This document shows, in pieces, positions 36,055 to 46,685 of a stretch of DNA of 64,000 nt; within the stretch, counting starts at the first letter, position 1; every line of letters begins with the position of its first letter. Made by a program: the position numbers and the translations under genes. The notes under the pieces were generated by a model. It was given only the letters and a program-made list of their open reading frames with translations, was not told the DNA's origin and did no database searches. Where the stretch lies: contig CAISGR010000027.1 of NCBI GenBank assembly GCA_903884945.1, positions 1 through 64,000 of the forward strand, read 5' to 3'. This DNA is from an uncultured bacterium (GTDB lineage: Bacteria; Pseudomonadota; Alphaproteobacteria; Sphingomonadales; Sphingomonadaceae).

Positions 36055-37038
36055 ATGCGTATAGCGATGATCGGCCTCGGCAGGATGGGTGCCAATATCG
36101 CGCGCCGTCTGATGCGCGGCGGTCACGAGATCGTCGCCTATGATCGGAACCCGCCGCTGGTGGCCATGCTGGCCGGCGAAGGCGCGACCCCCGCCGCTTC
36201 GCTTGAGGAGGTCGCAGCCACGCTGGAGGGGCCGCGCATCTTCTGGGTGATGCTGCCAGCCGGACCGCCGACGGAGAGCACGATCGAGACGCCGATGGGC
36301 CTCGCCTCCCCAGGCGACATAATCATCGACGGCGGCAACAGCTTCTACAAGGACGACATCCGCCGGGCGAAGCTGTGCGCCATGAAGGGGCTCCACTATG
36401 TCGATGTGGGCACCTCAGGCGGCGTGTGGGGCCTCGACCGAGGCTATTGCATGATGATCGGAGGCGATGCTGCGACGCTCGTCAGTCTCGATCCTCTCTT
36501 CGAGGCCCTGGCACCAGGCTTCGGGACGATCGCACGCACGCCGGATCGCGGCGATCCCAACGAGGATGCCCGTGCCGAGAAGGGCTATATCCACACCGGT
36601 CCCGCCGGCTCGGGCCATTTCGTCAAGATGGTGCACAACGGCATCGAATATGGCTTGATGCAGGCCTATGCTGAGGGGTTCGACATCCTGAAGGGCAAGT
36701 CATCGGCCAAGCTGCCGGAAGACGAGCGCTTCGACCTCAACCTGACGGACATCGCCGAAGTTTGGCGTCGCGGAAGCGTCATCTCCTCGTGGTTGCTCGA
36801 TCTGACCGCAACGGCGCTCGCGAAGGACCAAATGCTGGAACAATTCTCCGGCCAGGTCGCGGATTCCGGCGAGGGTCACTGGACGATCGAGGCGGCAATG
36901 GAGGAGGCAGTCCCTGCCTACGTGCTCTCAGCGGCACTGTTCGCGCGCTACCGCAGCCGCGTCGACACAACGTTCGGCGACAAGCTGCTCTCGGCGATGC
37001 GGTTCGGCTTCGGTGGCCATGTCGAGATGCCGCAATGA
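36055..37038 (+). CDS. gnd: 6-phosphogluconate dehydrogenase, decarboxylating (NAD-type)
   Basis: 327 residues from [10 protein letters not shown]; the start follows GCATGAGCAG and is the first Met of the Rossmann fold. The nucleotide motif is GLGRMG, and the second strand ends AYDRN, an acidic position favouring NAD over NADP. Other marks are [22 protein letters not shown] and the catalytic segment [14 protein letters not shown]. The length matches the short GndA/YqeC class. It oxidises 6-phosphogluconate to ribulose 5-phosphate and CO2. It overlaps zwf by 4 bases, so both pathway steps are co-translated. Confidence 0.9.
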   Translation: MRIAMIGLGRMGANIARRLMRGGHEIVAYDRNPPLVAMLAGEGATPAASLEEVAATLEGPRIFWVMLPAGPPTESTIETPMGLASPGDIIIDGGNSFYKDDIRRAKLCAMKGLHYVDVGTSGGVWGLDRGYCMMIGGDAATLVSLDPLFEALAPGFGTIARTPDRGDPNEDARAEKGYIHTGPAGSGHFVKMVHNGIEYGLMQAYAEGFDILKGKSSAKLPEDERFDLNLTDIAEVWRRGSVISSWLLDLTATALAKDQMLEQFSGQVADSGEGHWTIEAAMEEAVPAYVLSAALFARYRSRVDTTFGDKLLSAMRFGFGGHVEMPQ

Positions 37039-38465
37039 GCGATGCTCCGACTGCGCCCTCTGCCACCTTCGTTATCTTCGGCGCACTCGGAGACCTCGCC
37101 CGCCGCTTGCTGATACCCGCGCTCGTCAACCTCGCTCGGGCCGACTTGCTGAAGGAGGATTTGGCGCTCGTCGGTGTCAGCCATCATGACATCGACGACG
37201 AACAGCTGCGCGCGGCGCTTGACGAAGGCGTGGAGGACGATGCCAACTGGCAATGGCTCCGCAGTCGTATCCGCTATTTGAAAGGCGATTTCGCCGACCC
37301 GGCAATGTATCAGGGTCTCGGCCGCCAACTCGCCGGCAACGCGATATTCTACCTCGCCACCGCGCCGACTTTCTTCGGGACCGTCGTCAATCAGCTCGGC
37401 GATGCAGGACTGCTCACCGAGACCGATGGTTTCCGCCGCGTCGTGATCGAAAAACCGTTCGGGACCGACCTTGTCTCCGCGCAGGCGCTGAACCGGCAAA
37501 TCCTTTCCCGCGCCAGCGAGTCCCAGATCTACCGGATCGATCATTTCCTTGGGAAGGAGACCGTGCAGAACATCATGGTCACACGCTTCGGCAACACCAT
37601 GATGGAGGCCGTCTGGAACAACCGCTACGTTGACCATGTCCAGATAACGGCGGCCGAGGCAGTGACCGTCGGCACCCGCGGCAGATTCTACGACGCCACC
37701 GGCGCATTGCGGGACATGGTTCCCAATCATCTCTTCCAGCTACTGGCGATGATAGCGATGGAGCCCCCGATCAGCTTCGATGCCGATGCGATCCGCACGG
37801 AGAAGGAGAAGGTGATTGCCGCCATCCTGCCGATCGACCCGGCCGAGGCCATTCGCGGGCGCTATTGCTCGGGCTCAGTCGCTGGCAAGGCCGTTCCCGC
37901 CTATCTCGACGAGCCCGACGTGGACCCTGCCAGCCGCACGGAGACCTTCGCCGCACTCAAGTTGCACGTAGAGACATGGCGGTGGTCGGGCGTGCCCTTT
38001 TATCTACGCACCGGGAAGGCGCTGGCGACCCGTGATACCGAGATCGTCGTCCAATTCCGCGACGTGCCGCTGGCGCTTTTCCAGGAGACGGTGGTGGACC
38101 GGCTGCCCCCCAACCGTCTTGTGGTGCAAATCCAGCCCGACGAGGGCATCAGCCTCGAGTTTGTGGTCAAGCGGCCTGGGCTCGTCGTGAACACTGCGCC
38201 AGTGGCAATGGATTTCCGCTACCGTGACCATTTCGACGTTGGCCACCAGACCGGCTACGAAACTTTGCTGTATGACGTGCAATCCGGCGACCAGACGCTG
38301 TTTCAGCGCGCCGCGCAAATCGAAGGTGGCTGGCGCGCTGTGCAGCCGCTCCTCGATCTGTGGACGCAGGGCACTCCCGAGGACTATGCCGCAGGCAGCG
38401 CCGGCCCAGAAAGTGCGGATGCGCTGATGCACCGCTCGCATCGACGCTGGCATCACCTGGGATGA
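37035..38465 (+). CDS. zwf: Glucose-6-phosphate 1-dehydrogenase
   Basis: 476 residues starting within the gnd stop (ATGA). The nucleotide motif GALGDLARR, the substrate motif RIDHFLGKE with active-site His, and [20 protein letters not shown] are standard for Zwf. It oxidises glucose 6-phosphate to 6-phosphogluconolactone, feeding the Entner-Doudoroff route or Gnd. No lactonase gene (pgl) is present here, so hydrolysis may be spontaneous or encoded elsewhere. It overlaps the following HAD gene by 4 bases. Confidence 0.93.
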   Translation: MSDAPTAPSATFVIFGALGDLARRLLIPALVNLARADLLKEDLALVGVSHHDIDDEQLRAALDEGVEDDANWQWLRSRIRYLKGDFADPAMYQGLGRQLAGNAIFYLATAPTFFGTVVNQLGDAGLLTETDGFRRVVIEKPFGTDLVSAQALNRQILSRASESQIYRIDHFLGKETVQNIMVTRFGNTMMEAVWNNRYVDHVQITAAEAVTVGTRGRFYDATGALRDMVPNHLFQLLAMIAMEPPISFDADAIRTEKEKVIAAILPIDPAEAIRGRYCSGSVAGKAVPAYLDEPDVDPASRTETFAALKLHVETWRWSGVPFYLRTGKALATRDTEIVVQFRDVPLALFQETVVDRLPPNRLVVQIQPDEGISLEFVVKRPGLVVNTAPVAMDFRYRDHFDVGHQTGYETLLYDVQSGDQTLFQRAAQIEGGWRAVQPLLDLWTQGTPEDYAAGSAGPESADALMHRSHRRWHHLG

Positions 38466-39277
38466 GCAGCCCTATTCGCCTGATCGTCTCCGATATAGAT
38501 GGCACGCTCGTCCGCCAGGACAAAAGCCTCTCCGAAGGCGTCATCTCTGCAGTTGGACGCGCCAGAGCAGCTGGTATTGCGGTGAGCCTGATCAGTGCTC
38601 GCCCGCCCAGCGGCATGCTTTGGATCGCGAGACGGCTGGAACTCCCGGGCGTCATCGGCGCTTTCAATGGCGGCACGATCGTCGAGACGGATGGGGCTGT
38701 CATCTCGGCCGACCAACTCGATCCCGAGTGCGCCGCGCGGACGCTCGCCCTGCTCGAGCACCCAGCCGTCACGCCCTGGCTGTTCACGGGCGGCCTCTGG
38801 TACGCACGCGCGGCCGACGATGTGTACGTTCCGCGCGAGCGCCGCGCGGCAAACATCGAGCCGATAATCAGGGACAACTTCGCGGGATTGCTCGCACACA
38901 CTGACAAGATCGTCGGCGTCAGCAACGACCAAGCACTCCTCGCGCGACTTGACGGCGATATCGCGGCAGCGCTCGGACGCTCTGCGACTGTCGGCCGTTC
39001 ACAGCCTTACTATCTCGACATTACCGCCGCCCAGGCCAACAAAGGTGATGGCGTCGCCGCCCTGGCAGCCGCGATCGGAGTGCCGCTCGCCAACGTTGCC
39101 GTCTTGGGGGACGAGCGCAATGACCTTCCAATGTTCGCGCGCGCTGGCCTCTCAATTGCGATGGGACAGGGTCCCGACGCGGTCCGCTCAGCCGCTGACC
39201 AGGTGACTGTGTCGAACGAGGAGGACGGCGCTGCCCAGGCGATAGACAATATCATCCAGACGGAGGCTGCGAGATGA
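38462..39277 (+). CDS. Cof-type HAD hydrolase
   Basis: 271 residues from [10 protein letters not shown], coupled to zwf (ATGA). Motif I is DIDGTLVRQD (nucleophile Asp near 11), the cap is inserted after motif II, and the C-terminal motif is GDERNDLPMF, as in Cof/HAD-IIB sugar phosphatases. It likely dephosphorylates a sugar phosphate. The zwf operon and the next phosphomannomutase-like HAD gene support a sugar role; the substrate cannot be read from sequence. Confidence 0.85.
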   Translation: MSSPIRLIVSDIDGTLVRQDKSLSEGVISAVGRARAAGIAVSLISARPPSGMLWIARRLELPGVIGAFNGGTIVETDGAVISADQLDPECAARTLALLEHPAVTPWLFTGGLWYARAADDVYVPRERRAANIEPIIRDNFAGLLAHTDKIVGVSNDQALLARLDGDIAAALGRSATVGRSQPYYLDITAAQANKGDGVAALAAAIGVPLANVAVLGDERNDLPMFARAGLSIAMGQGPDAVRSAADQVTVSNEEDGAAQAIDNIIQTEAAR

Positions 39278-39479
39278 TCCAGCCATTGTCGGTCGCGCCA
39301 TCGATGTGCGCGACGAGGTGGCGCGCAAAAAATGTGCAGCGCCGCACGAGCCGGGCCAAAGGCGGATCCGCTGCGGCATCTTGGAAAGGCGCATCGCGTT
39401 CGGAGATCCACCAGAGCCGGCGATCGTGCCTTAGCGCCGCCTACCTGCCGAGCGACCGCACCCTGATTGGAGTCCACCG

Positions 39480-40247
39480 ATGAAGCGACTTTTCGCCTTC
39501 GATCTCGACGGCACGCTGGCTGAAAGCAAGCAGCCGATCGACCAGAATATGGTCGAGTTGCTTGCCGCGCTGCTCGATCTCGTCGGCGTCGCGGTTATCT
39601 CCGGTGGCGACTGGCCGCAGTTCGAAGCGCAAGTCGTGTCGCTGCTGCCGAGCAGTGCCAACCTCCGGCAGCTCTTCATTATGCCGACGACGGGCACCAA
39701 ACTCTACCGTTTCGAGAGCAGCTGGAAACCAGTCTATGCTGATGTGTTCGACCCCGACGAACGCCAGCGCATTCTGCGCGCGTTTGAACAGGCTCTGGAC
39801 GAGATGGACCTGGCGCACGAGAAGATATGGGGCGAGCGGATCGAGGACCGCGGAAGCCAGATTACTTTCTCTGGACTTGGACAGGAGGCGCCGCTCGATG
39901 CAAAGAAAGCGTGGGATCCCGACTTCGCCAAGCGCAAGGCACTGCAGGCGGCGCTTCGATCACGACTGCCGGAATTGTCCGTCAACGTGGGAGGATCAAC
40001 CTCCATCGACATTACTCGCCAAGGTATCGACAAGGCCTACGGAATGCGCCGTCTTTCCGAGGAATCCGGCATTCCGCAGTCGGCCATGCTGTTCATGGGG
40101 GACGCGATCTATCCCGGTGGCAATGACGATCCCGTTCGCGCAGCCGGAATCGACGTAATCCCCGTGCGAGACGTGGCGGAGACCCGAACCGCGATCATGG
40201 CAATCCTCGCTTGCCTCGCGCCTGATCCCGCTCTGGCCGAGCAATAA
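39480..40247 (+). CDS. HAD-IIB phosphomannomutase-like enzyme
   Basis: 255 residues with motif I DLDGTLAESKQPID, a cap domain, and the late motifs GGSTSIDITRQGIDKAYG and GDAIYPGGNDDP, typical of eukaryotic-type phosphomannomutase and related HAD-IIB phosphatases. A mannose 6-phosphate/1-phosphate role would fit the GT4 and GH130 genes around it, though a phosphatase role is equally possible. About 200 bases between this gene and the previous HAD gene hold no convincing frame. Confidence 0.75.
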   Translation: MKRLFAFDLDGTLAESKQPIDQNMVELLAALLDLVGVAVISGGDWPQFEAQVVSLLPSSANLRQLFIMPTTGTKLYRFESSWKPVYADVFDPDERQRILRAFEQALDEMDLAHEKIWGERIEDRGSQITFSGLGQEAPLDAKKAWDPDFAKRKALQAALRSRLPELSVNVGGSTSIDITRQGIDKAYGMRRLSEESGIPQSAMLFMGDAIYPGGNDDPVRAAGIDVIPVRDVAETRTAIMAILACLAPDPALAEQ

Positions 40248-40347
40248 CCACAGGTGCGAGATGACCCGCCGCCCGGGCGCGTCTCACGCCGGCCGGAACA
40301 AGAATTCTCCACCCGGCGGCCGACTATTCCCTGTGAGCCAAAGTGAC

Positions 40348-41637
40348 CTACTCCATCACATCGAGGAGATTGTCGATCGATGCCGTAGCGAAGGCAGTAA
40401 AGCTGTCCGCCACGCCATAAGGGAGCAACATCGTCCGACCCTGAACAATCGCACCGCAACTGTAGACGACGTTGGGCACGTAACCGTCTCGCTCGTGGGG
40501 ACTGGGGAAGAGCACCGGGCGCGGCGTGCGGGCCAGCAGCTTCGATGGGTCGTTCTTGTCGAGCAGACACGCGCCGATGCAGTAGTTTCGCACCGTGCCG
40601 ACACCGTGGGTCATCACCAGCCAGCCTTCGTCGAGCTCGATCGGCGACCCGCAATTTCCCACCTGCACGAATTCCCAGGGGAACTTTGGCGTAATGAGCT
40701 TTTCGCCCCCTTCCCAGTTCAGCAGCTCATCGGAAAAATGTAGCCAGATGTTCTTGCTGTCCTGACGCCCAAGCATTGCGTACTTGCCCGCGATGCGCCG
40801 CGGAAAGAGGGCCATACCCTTTCCGCTCGAGGCGCGACCGCTCAGAACGCGCATGTCGAACGACCGAAAATCGGACGTCGTCAGCAATTCCGATCGCACT
40901 TGGCCCCCGCCGAACGCGGTATAGGTTCCATGATAGATCATGCTGCCGTCATCTTCGCAGAAGCGGACGAGGCGCGTATCTTCGATGCCTTGCGTTTGGC
41001 TTGGCAGTACCGGGAACAGCACGGTCTCCGAAATCGACCTGCCACCAGCGCAGCAAAGGCGCGCCGCTACGCCCTCACCTCTCGGACAGGTATCGATAAG
41101 GGGCGCTACCGATGTCGGACTGGCATCATCGACGACGAGCGCTCCTCCCGGCGTCCAGGTGCCAGTGCGGAACGTCACGGACGACACATGTCCCTCGCCA
41201 ATTCCCCGCAACGAGATCACGAAACGGATGGTGCCTTCGGCAAGACCCGACTGGTCGGGATGGAGTACCGCGCTTGGATTGAACAAGGCGGCCGCCTCAT
41301 ATGCAAATTCCTCGCTGCAATAGGCACCGATCAATCGTCGTTGCGCAGCGTTCGTCCGATCAGCGCCTTTAATCCGACCGGCGATATCGTCGAATTGGCG
41401 AAGCAGCATGGCATCAACATCACGATGGTTCTCGTCCAGCGACAGCGTCACGCCTTTCAACTGGCGGGCCAACTCAGCCTCGTCGAGACCCATGATCAGG
41501 TCGACTGTCTCCTGCGTGCGGGATGGACCGTCGTCGAAGCCTCTGGGGTAACTCGGCTCAAATGGCCGGACGACAGTGCGTGATGGATCGGGTCGAAGCA
41601 CGCGGTCGTAAAAGGTGAGCTTGGCGCGTTCGGTCAT
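40348..41637 (-). CDS. GH130 family glycoside phosphorylase
   Basis: 429 residues from MTERAKLTFY; the longer frame has no support. A five-bladed propeller is indicated by repeated beta segments (FNPSAVLHPDQ, GIEDTRLVRFCEDDGSMIYHGTYTA, GKYAMLGRQDSKNIWLHFS, GYVPNVVYSCGAI). GIEDTR and the GRQDSKN segment match the GH130 active site with its proton-donor Asp. The enzymes phosphorolyse beta-1,2- or beta-1,4-linked manno-oligosaccharides. It faces the preceding operon tail to tail, but is the usual partner of GT4 proteins such as the one at 33538-35943. Confidence 0.8.
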   Translation of the reverse strand: MTERAKLTFYDRVLRPDPSRTVVRPFEPSYPRGFDDGPSRTQETVDLIMGLDEAELARQLKGVTLSLDENHRDVDAMLLRQFDDIAGRIKGADRTNAAQRRLIGAYCSEEFAYEAAALFNPSAVLHPDQSGLAEGTIRFVISLRGIGEGHVSSVTFRTGTWTPGGALVVDDASPTSVAPLIDTCPRGEGVAARLCCAGGRSISETVLFPVLPSQTQGIEDTRLVRFCEDDGSMIYHGTYTAFGGGQVRSELLTTSDFRSFDMRVLSGRASSGKGMALFPRRIAGKYAMLGRQDSKNIWLHFSDELLNWEGGEKLITPKFPWEFVQVGNCGSPIELDEGWLVMTHGVGTVRNYCIGACLLDKNDPSKLLARTPRPVLFPSPHERDGYVPNVVYSCGAIVQGRTMLLPYGVADSFTAFATASIDNLLDVME

Positions 41638-41818
41638 GCCGGCCGGTCTCCACCCAGGGCGCTGCCGCGACCAAGGAGATCTATGACCGCTTTGTGCCGG
41701 TCCCACGGTACGAGAAAACTCGCCCCGGGGTCGCGGCACGTGACCCGCCGACGTCGAGAGCCGAGGCTAACTCGATGCGAGAGCGGTTGTTCCGCGCAGG
41801 CTTTGAGCGAGCGCGCCG

Positions 41819-42856
41819 TCACTGGGCGCCGCCCTCGAAGTCGATCACGATCCGGCCTTCGATTTCGCCATGATGCATGCGCGCGAAGATGTCGTTGATA
41901 TTCTCCAGCGTGTCCGTCGTGACGGTCGCGTGAACCTTGCCCTCGGCGGCAAAATCAAGGGCTTCCTGCAGATCGAGGCGAGTGCCGACAATGGAGCCGC
42001 GAACGGTGATCCCGTTGAGGACCGTGTCGAAGATCGACAGCGGAAAGTCGCCTGGCGGAAGCCCGTTCAACGCCACCGTGCCGCCCCGCCTGACCATGCC
42101 GAGTGCCTGCTTGAATGCGATCGGCGACACGGCGGTGACAAGTGCGCCATGGGCGCCCCCGATCTCCTTCTTGATGAATGCCGCGGGGTCGACGTTGCGC
42201 GCGTTGACGGAGAGATCTGCGCCCAGTCGCTCCGCGAGCGCGAGCTTGGCGTCGTCGATATCGACGGCCACGACATTGAGCCCCATCGCCTTGGCATATT
42301 GCACGGCCATATGCCCGAGACCGCCGATGCCCGAGATCGCCACCCAATTGCCGGGCCGTGTGTCCGTGACCTTCAGCCCCTTGTAGACCGTCACGCCGGC
42401 GCACAGGATCGGGGCGATGTCGATGAACCCGATATTGGCCGGCAGGTGACCGACATAGTTGGGATCGGCGAGAACATATTCGGCAAAACTGCCATTCACC
42501 GAATAGCCGGTATTCTGCTGGGCCTCGCAGAGCGTTTCCCATCCGCCGAGGCAATGAACACAGTGCCCGCAGGCGGTGTAGAGCCAGGGGACGCCGACAC
42601 GGTCGCCCTCCTTCACATAGGTCACGCCGCTACCCACCGCGACCACATGACCGACACCCTCATGGCCGGGAATGAACGGTGGATTGGGCTTGACCGGCCA
42701 GTCCCCCTCGGCCGCGTGAAGGTCTGTATGACAAACGCCGGTCGCCGCGATCTTCACCAGGATCTGGCCCGGGCCAGGCATCGTGACCGGCACTTCCTCG
42801 ATCACCAGCGGTTGGCCAAATTCGCGTACGACCGCAGCTTTCATGGTCTTGTTCAT
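41819..42856 (-). CDS. adhP: Zn-dependent alcohol dehydrogenase AdhP
   Basis: 345 residues. Catalytic zinc ligands are in GVCHTDLH (C and H) and GHEGVGHVV; the structural zinc site is [15 protein letters not shown]. The Rossmann motif [17 protein letters not shown] binds NAD. The MDR family AdhP interconverts ethanol and acetaldehyde. It lies 57 bases downstream of the aldehyde dehydrogenase on the same strand and is probably in the same operon, which would move carbon between ethanol, acetaldehyde and acetate. Confidence 0.92.
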   Translation of the reverse strand: MNKTMKAAVVREFGQPLVIEEVPVTMPGPGQILVKIAATGVCHTDLHAAEGDWPVKPNPPFIPGHEGVGHVVAVGSGVTYVKEGDRVGVPWLYTACGHCVHCLGGWETLCEAQQNTGYSVNGSFAEYVLADPNYVGHLPANIGFIDIAPILCAGVTVYKGLKVTDTRPGNWVAISGIGGLGHMAVQYAKAMGLNVVAVDIDDAKLALAERLGADLSVNARNVDPAAFIKKEIGGAHGALVTAVSPIAFKQALGMVRRGGTVALNGLPPGDFPLSIFDTVLNGITVRGSIVGTRLDLQEALDFAAEGKVHATVTTDTLENINDIFARMHHGEIEGRIVIDFEGGAQ

Positions 42857-42913
42857 CGTGGTGTTCCTTGCAGAGGCGGCCGCGCGGATTGGCCGCGGCC
42901 TGGGTGAGCCGGG

Positions 42914-44434
42914 TCAAAAGAGGCCGAGGGCCGTCTCGTCGTAGCTGACCAGCAGATTCTTGGTCTGCTGATAGTGGTCGAGCATCATCTTGTGGTTTTC
43001 ACGCCCGAACCCGGAGGCCTTATATCCTCCGAACGCCGCGTGCGCGGGATAGGCATGATAGCAGTTGGTCCACACCCGACCGGCCTCGATCGCGCGGCCC
43101 AGCCGATAGGCATGATTGCCGTTACGGGTCCACACACCGGCGCCCAATCCGTAGATGGTGTCGTTGGCGATCGAGATCGCGTCCTCGATCGTCTTGAACG
43201 GGGTCACCGACAGGACCGGCCCGAAAATCTCCTCCTGGAAGATCCGCATCTTGTTGTTGCCGACAAACACGGTGGGCTCGACGAAGAAGCCGTCGTCGAG
43301 CTCGCCTCCCGGACGGGCGCGCTGCCCCCCCGTCAGGCACTCGGCGCCTTCCTGCTTGCCGATGTCGATATAGCCCAGGATCTTGTGGAGCTGGTCCTCC
43401 GACGCCTGCGCGCCCATCTGCGTGAGCGGATCGAGCGGGTCGCCGACCCGGATCGCCGCGACGCGCGCGACCGCCCTTTCGACAAACCGGTCGAAGATCG
43501 ATTCGTGGACCAGCGCGCGCGAGGGGCAGGTGCAGACCTCACCCTTGTTGAACGCGAACAGGGCGAAGCCTTCCAGCGCCTTGTCGAGGAAATTGTCGTC
43601 CTCGTTCATGACGTCCGCCAGGAAGATGTTCGGGGACTTTCCGCCCAGCTCCATCGTCTGCGGGATCAGGTGCTCGGCGGCATAGCCCATGATCTGCCGG
43701 CCGGTCGTCGTTTCGCCGGTGAAGGACACTTTCGCAATCCGCGGATTGGCCGCGATCGCGCGTCCGACCGACCCACCCGGTCCGGTCACGATATTGACCA
43801 CCCCCGGCGGCAGGATATCGGCGGTCAGCTCGGCGAACAGCAGCAGCGAAAGCGGCGTCTGCGAGGCGGGCTTGATGACCGTGCAGTTGCCGGCCGCGAG
43901 CGCCGGGGCAATCTTCCAGGCCGCCATCAGCAGCGGGAAATTCCACGGAATGATCTGTCCGACGACGCCCAGCGGCTCGCGGAAATGATAGGCGATCGTA
44001 TTCTCGTCGATTGTCGAGATCGACCCTTCCTCCGCGCGGACGCAGCCGGCGAAATAGCGGAAGTGATCGATGGCCAGCGGCACATCGGCGGCGCGGGTCT
44101 CCCGGATCGGCTTCCCGTTGTCCATGGTCTCGGCCAGCGCGAGCAGCTCGAGATTGTCCTCGAGCCGGTCAGCCACGCGATTGAGGATCCTTGCGCGCTC
44201 GGCGGGGCACATGCGCGCCCAGCCCTCCTTCGCCCGGTGGGCAGCATCCAGCGCTGCCTCCACATCCTCTGGCGAAGACTTCGCGATCTCGGCGAGCTGC
44301 CGGCCGTTGATCGGACTATGGTCCGTAAAATATTCGCCGCGTATCGGCTCCACCCATCGTCCACCGATGAAGTTGCCATAACGCGACGGTGCGTGACCCT
44401 TCGCCCGGACGGTGTCGATCGCTTGCTGGAACAT
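42914..44434 (-). CDS. Aldehyde dehydrogenase (ExaC-like)
   Basis: 506 residues. Key motifs are [32 protein letters not shown], the general base ELGGKSPN and the catalytic Cys in GEVCTCPSR. The sequence and length match the ExaC/AldB class that oxidises acetaldehyde to acetate with NAD. The gene leads a two-gene unit with adhP. A TTACGTAG site lies about 125 bases upstream of the start. Confidence 0.9.
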   Translation of the reverse strand: MFQQAIDTVRAKGHAPSRYGNFIGGRWVEPIRGEYFTDHSPINGRQLAEIAKSSPEDVEAALDAAHRAKEGWARMCPAERARILNRVADRLEDNLELLALAETMDNGKPIRETRAADVPLAIDHFRYFAGCVRAEEGSISTIDENTIAYHFREPLGVVGQIIPWNFPLLMAAWKIAPALAAGNCTVIKPASQTPLSLLLFAELTADILPPGVVNIVTGPGGSVGRAIAANPRIAKVSFTGETTTGRQIMGYAAEHLIPQTMELGGKSPNIFLADVMNEDDNFLDKALEGFALFAFNKGEVCTCPSRALVHESIFDRFVERAVARVAAIRVGDPLDPLTQMGAQASEDQLHKILGYIDIGKQEGAECLTGGQRARPGGELDDGFFVEPTVFVGNNKMRIFQEEIFGPVLSVTPFKTIEDAISIANDTIYGLGAGVWTRNGNHAYRLGRAIEAGRVWTNCYHAYPAHAAFGGYKASGFGRENHKMMLDHYQQTKNLLVSYDETALGLF

Positions 44435-44558
44435 GAAACATCTCCGCTATACATGGCCCGGCGCCCAGGTGTGCGGCACCGCGGACTCAATATTCTCCCT
44501 CGCAGGAGGGCTGCGTTGCGGATGTGCGAGATGACGACTTTGCGAAGTATTGGGATTG

Positions 44559-44566
44559 TTACGTAG
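44559..44566 (-). promoter_or_regulatory. Candidate FixJ-like site upstream of the aldehyde dehydrogenase
   Basis: TTACGTAG on the plus strand (CTACGTAA toward the gene) differs by one base from the FixJ consensus GTAMGTAG. It lies about 125 bases upstream of the ALDH start. Similar sites lie before other low-oxygen genes of the window. Functional role is inference. Confidence 0.35.
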
Positions 44567-44660
44567 CGGCTGATAGAGCAATCCGGGGCCGGTTGGATGC
44601 GGTGTCGATCGGCAACAAGAAGCCGTGCGTCGCGACCGAACGCCGACACGGGCGTCAACG

Positions 44661-45884
44661 TCAGTAATAATCTGCGAGCGTCAGCAGCCGCACGATACCG
44701 GATCCGTCGACGAGCCTGAAGTGGGTGCCGGCAGGAAGGAAGCGCCAGCGCCAAAGCTGCCCACGCGTGTAGCTTGCATTGATTGGCCGCCCGTCGATAC
44801 GGACGATCCGATCGCCGACCGACCAGCCGCTCTTCTCGGCCGGACTATGGACCGCGACATGGGCGACGGTCAGGGCGGAAGGCGAAACCGCCAGGCCGAA
44901 GCCTGAACGGTCTTTCAGCATCGGGAGCCTGTGTTTTGGCGGCGCCGGACGCAGCCACAGGCTTTCCGCAGTGATATCCATGATCACATCGAATTGCGCG
45001 ATGAGCGGCAATCCGATGCTCCCCACCGCGCTGTCGGATTGCCAATGATCCAGCCCCGCCACCGGCACCCCGGCAATGTGCACTTCGCCGATAACAATGT
45101 CGTCCAGAACAAAGGCGGTCACAATCTGGACCCCATCGAGGCTTCCCAGCGCCGCGGTCGACCGGGCCTTGCCGGCGAGGAGGTCCTGCGCAGCGACAAA
45201 GGGGGTAGAGAGCATGAGCGCATTTGCGCTCCCGAGATCGAAAATGAGTTGCACGGGGCTCCCGCCCCCGATCGACGCTGTGACCAGCAGTTCGCTGCGA
45301 GTCCCGTGCGTCAGAGGAAGGCGACGCCAGCCGCTCCCGCCGGCAAAACTCCCCGTCGGGGCGAAGCCGATCCGGTCCTGCGTGAAGTCGAGGGCGACAC
45401 AGCGCCCCGCCAAGATGTCCTCCCCCAGGACCAGATCGATCGGGCGCCCGAATGCGGACGATATCGCCGCAAGGTCGCTCACGATGGCGAACGGCAAGCG
45501 CCTGCGATCGTCGGCGACGGTGAGGGCAACGTCGCTGATCTCGGTGACCTCGACGCGGCCACCGGTGCCGCGAATGATCCGTTTCCCGGATGGGGCGATA
45601 TCCAGACTCTCCACCAGGCGCGTATTGATGATCGAAGCGGCGCTTCCGCTGTCTAGAATGGCGCGGACGGGACTGCCGGCCACCTCTGCCGAGACCATCA
45701 GCGTATCGCCCATCGCGATCTCCGCTGACGTCCAGGCAAAGGAACCCCACCCATCGCCTGCGCGGGCGAGAGACGTCAGAGGGAAGCCAGCCGACGAGGC
45801 GCCCAGGAGCGACGCGGCGGACAGGCCGCGGGCGAGAAGCGTCCGGCGATGCATCCTGTGATAAGCGTCCGCGTCGTTTTCCAA
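44661..45884 (-). CDS. Exported two-lobed aspartyl protease-like PDZ protein (paralogue 2)
   Basis: 407 residues. A twin-arginine signal (MHRRTLLARGLSA, 11-23) precedes a retropepsin lobe with DSGSAASII (78-86), a second lobe with DLGSANALML (216-225), then a PDZ region near the end (SGWSVGDRIVRIDGRPIN). It parallels the czc-linked protein at 2234-3496 along its whole length, including the degenerate second Asp motif and the conserved RPIDxxLGxDxLAG segment. It stands alone, divergent from the Met/His-rich copA leader gene. Protease activity is unproven. Confidence 0.75.
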   Translation of the reverse strand: MENDADAYHRMHRRTLLARGLSAASLLGASSAGFPLTSLARAGDGWGSFAWTSAEIAMGDTLMVSAEVAGSPVRAILDSGSAASIINTRLVESLDIAPSGKRIIRGTGGRVEVTEISDVALTVADDRRRLPFAIVSDLAAISSAFGRPIDLVLGEDILAGRCVALDFTQDRIGFAPTGSFAGGSGWRRLPLTHGTRSELLVTASIGGGSPVQLIFDLGSANALMLSTPFVAAQDLLAGKARSTAALGSLDGVQIVTAFVLDDIVIGEVHIAGVPVAGLDHWQSDSAVGSIGLPLIAQFDVIMDITAESLWLRPAPPKHRLPMLKDRSGFGLAVSPSALTVAHVAVHSPAEKSGWSVGDRIVRIDGRPINASYTRGQLWRWRFLPAGTHFRLVDGSGIVRLLTLADYY

Positions 45885-46097
45885 TCTGCCCTGCCTGCTT
45901 CTGGAAAACCGCCCCGTTCGATCGACGCCGCACAGGCGGTCTCATTGCCCGGCATGATCGTTCGCATGCTGCGCCGGCGGCAGGCATCCGTAACAAAACG
46001 TATATTTCCCGAACGGCTCGAACGGCACTTCTGCTGGCATCTTCAAACGGATCGAAATCTTGCGGTCCCCACGTCCAATTCTTCGAGGAGCCAAGTC

Positions 46098-46460
46098 ATG
46101 CAGAATATTTTCCGTAGCAAAGCTGGCCTGATCGTCCCCGCCATCGCTGCGCTTGTCGCGCTCTCGGCGACGCAGGCTTGGGCGGATGAGGCCCCGCCGG
46201 TGCCGGCAAAAGTCGTCAAGCACCAGAACCACGAGGCGCATCAGGCCCATCAGGCAGGGATGAAGCATGGCGCGAGACAGATGCATGACGAGATGATGCA
46301 CGACCATCAGATGGGCGTGAACGCGTCGGGCGGCATGCAGATGGGATGTGGCGGGGCGGCCGGGTGCAAGGACAAGATGCCGATGGCGCCCAAAGCGAAG
46401 CCGGACCAGGCGCCGCCCGCCGCCAGCATGCCCGCCACGCCGATGAGCGACGACATGTAG
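46098..46460 (+). CDS. Exported Met/His-rich copper-locus protein
   Basis: 120 residues from MQNIFRSKAG with a GAGGAG upstream. The signal peptide ends AWA-DE. The mature part has His-rich (VKHQNHEAHQAHQAGMKHG) and Met-rich parts (MHDEMMHDHQMG), two Cys (GCGGAAGC) and ends MSDDM. It is the first gene of the copAB unit, 225 bases before copA, and is probably a periplasmic copper buffer. The same end motif occurs in the protein at 27759-28139. Confidence 0.7.
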   Translation: MQNIFRSKAGLIVPAIAALVALSATQAWADEAPPVPAKVVKHQNHEAHQAHQAGMKHGARQMHDEMMHDHQMGVNASGGMQMGCGGAAGCKDKMPMAPKAKPDQAPPAASMPATPMSDDM

Positions 46461-46685
46461 GAAGCGCGGAAGTGAAGGGCCGACAGCGTTGGCGAGACAG
46501 ATGCGAGGGTCCGGCAGATACGGATGTCTCCACCGGACGCTGATCCTGCGCGCCTTTCACTTCCTCGGCCGGGTTTCATGCGCCCCTGACCCCGCCTGCC
46601 CGGTCGGCCGTCTCTGCGACCATGCCCCCGCGGGGCAATCGGCTCCGCGGCGTCTCTTCAGGTCTGGTTCCGAAAGTTCAAATTG
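46461..46685 (+). other. Copper-operon leader with nested inverted repeats
   Basis: Between the Met/His-rich gene and copA lie an outer perfect 9-bp inverted repeat GGAAGTGAA (46468-46476) / TTCACTTCC (46556-46564) and an inner 6-bp one GTCCGG (46509-46514) / CCGGAC (46533-46538). They could fold into a cruciform RNA. No gene is seen inside. Confidence 0.4.

Noticed and set aside
39274..39483. A 69-residue frame between two HAD genes, with an ATG overlapping the first HAD stop
   Set aside because: It looks translationally coupled but is Arg/Ser-rich and matches nothing; the parallel frame is no better. It may be a scar of a lost gene.
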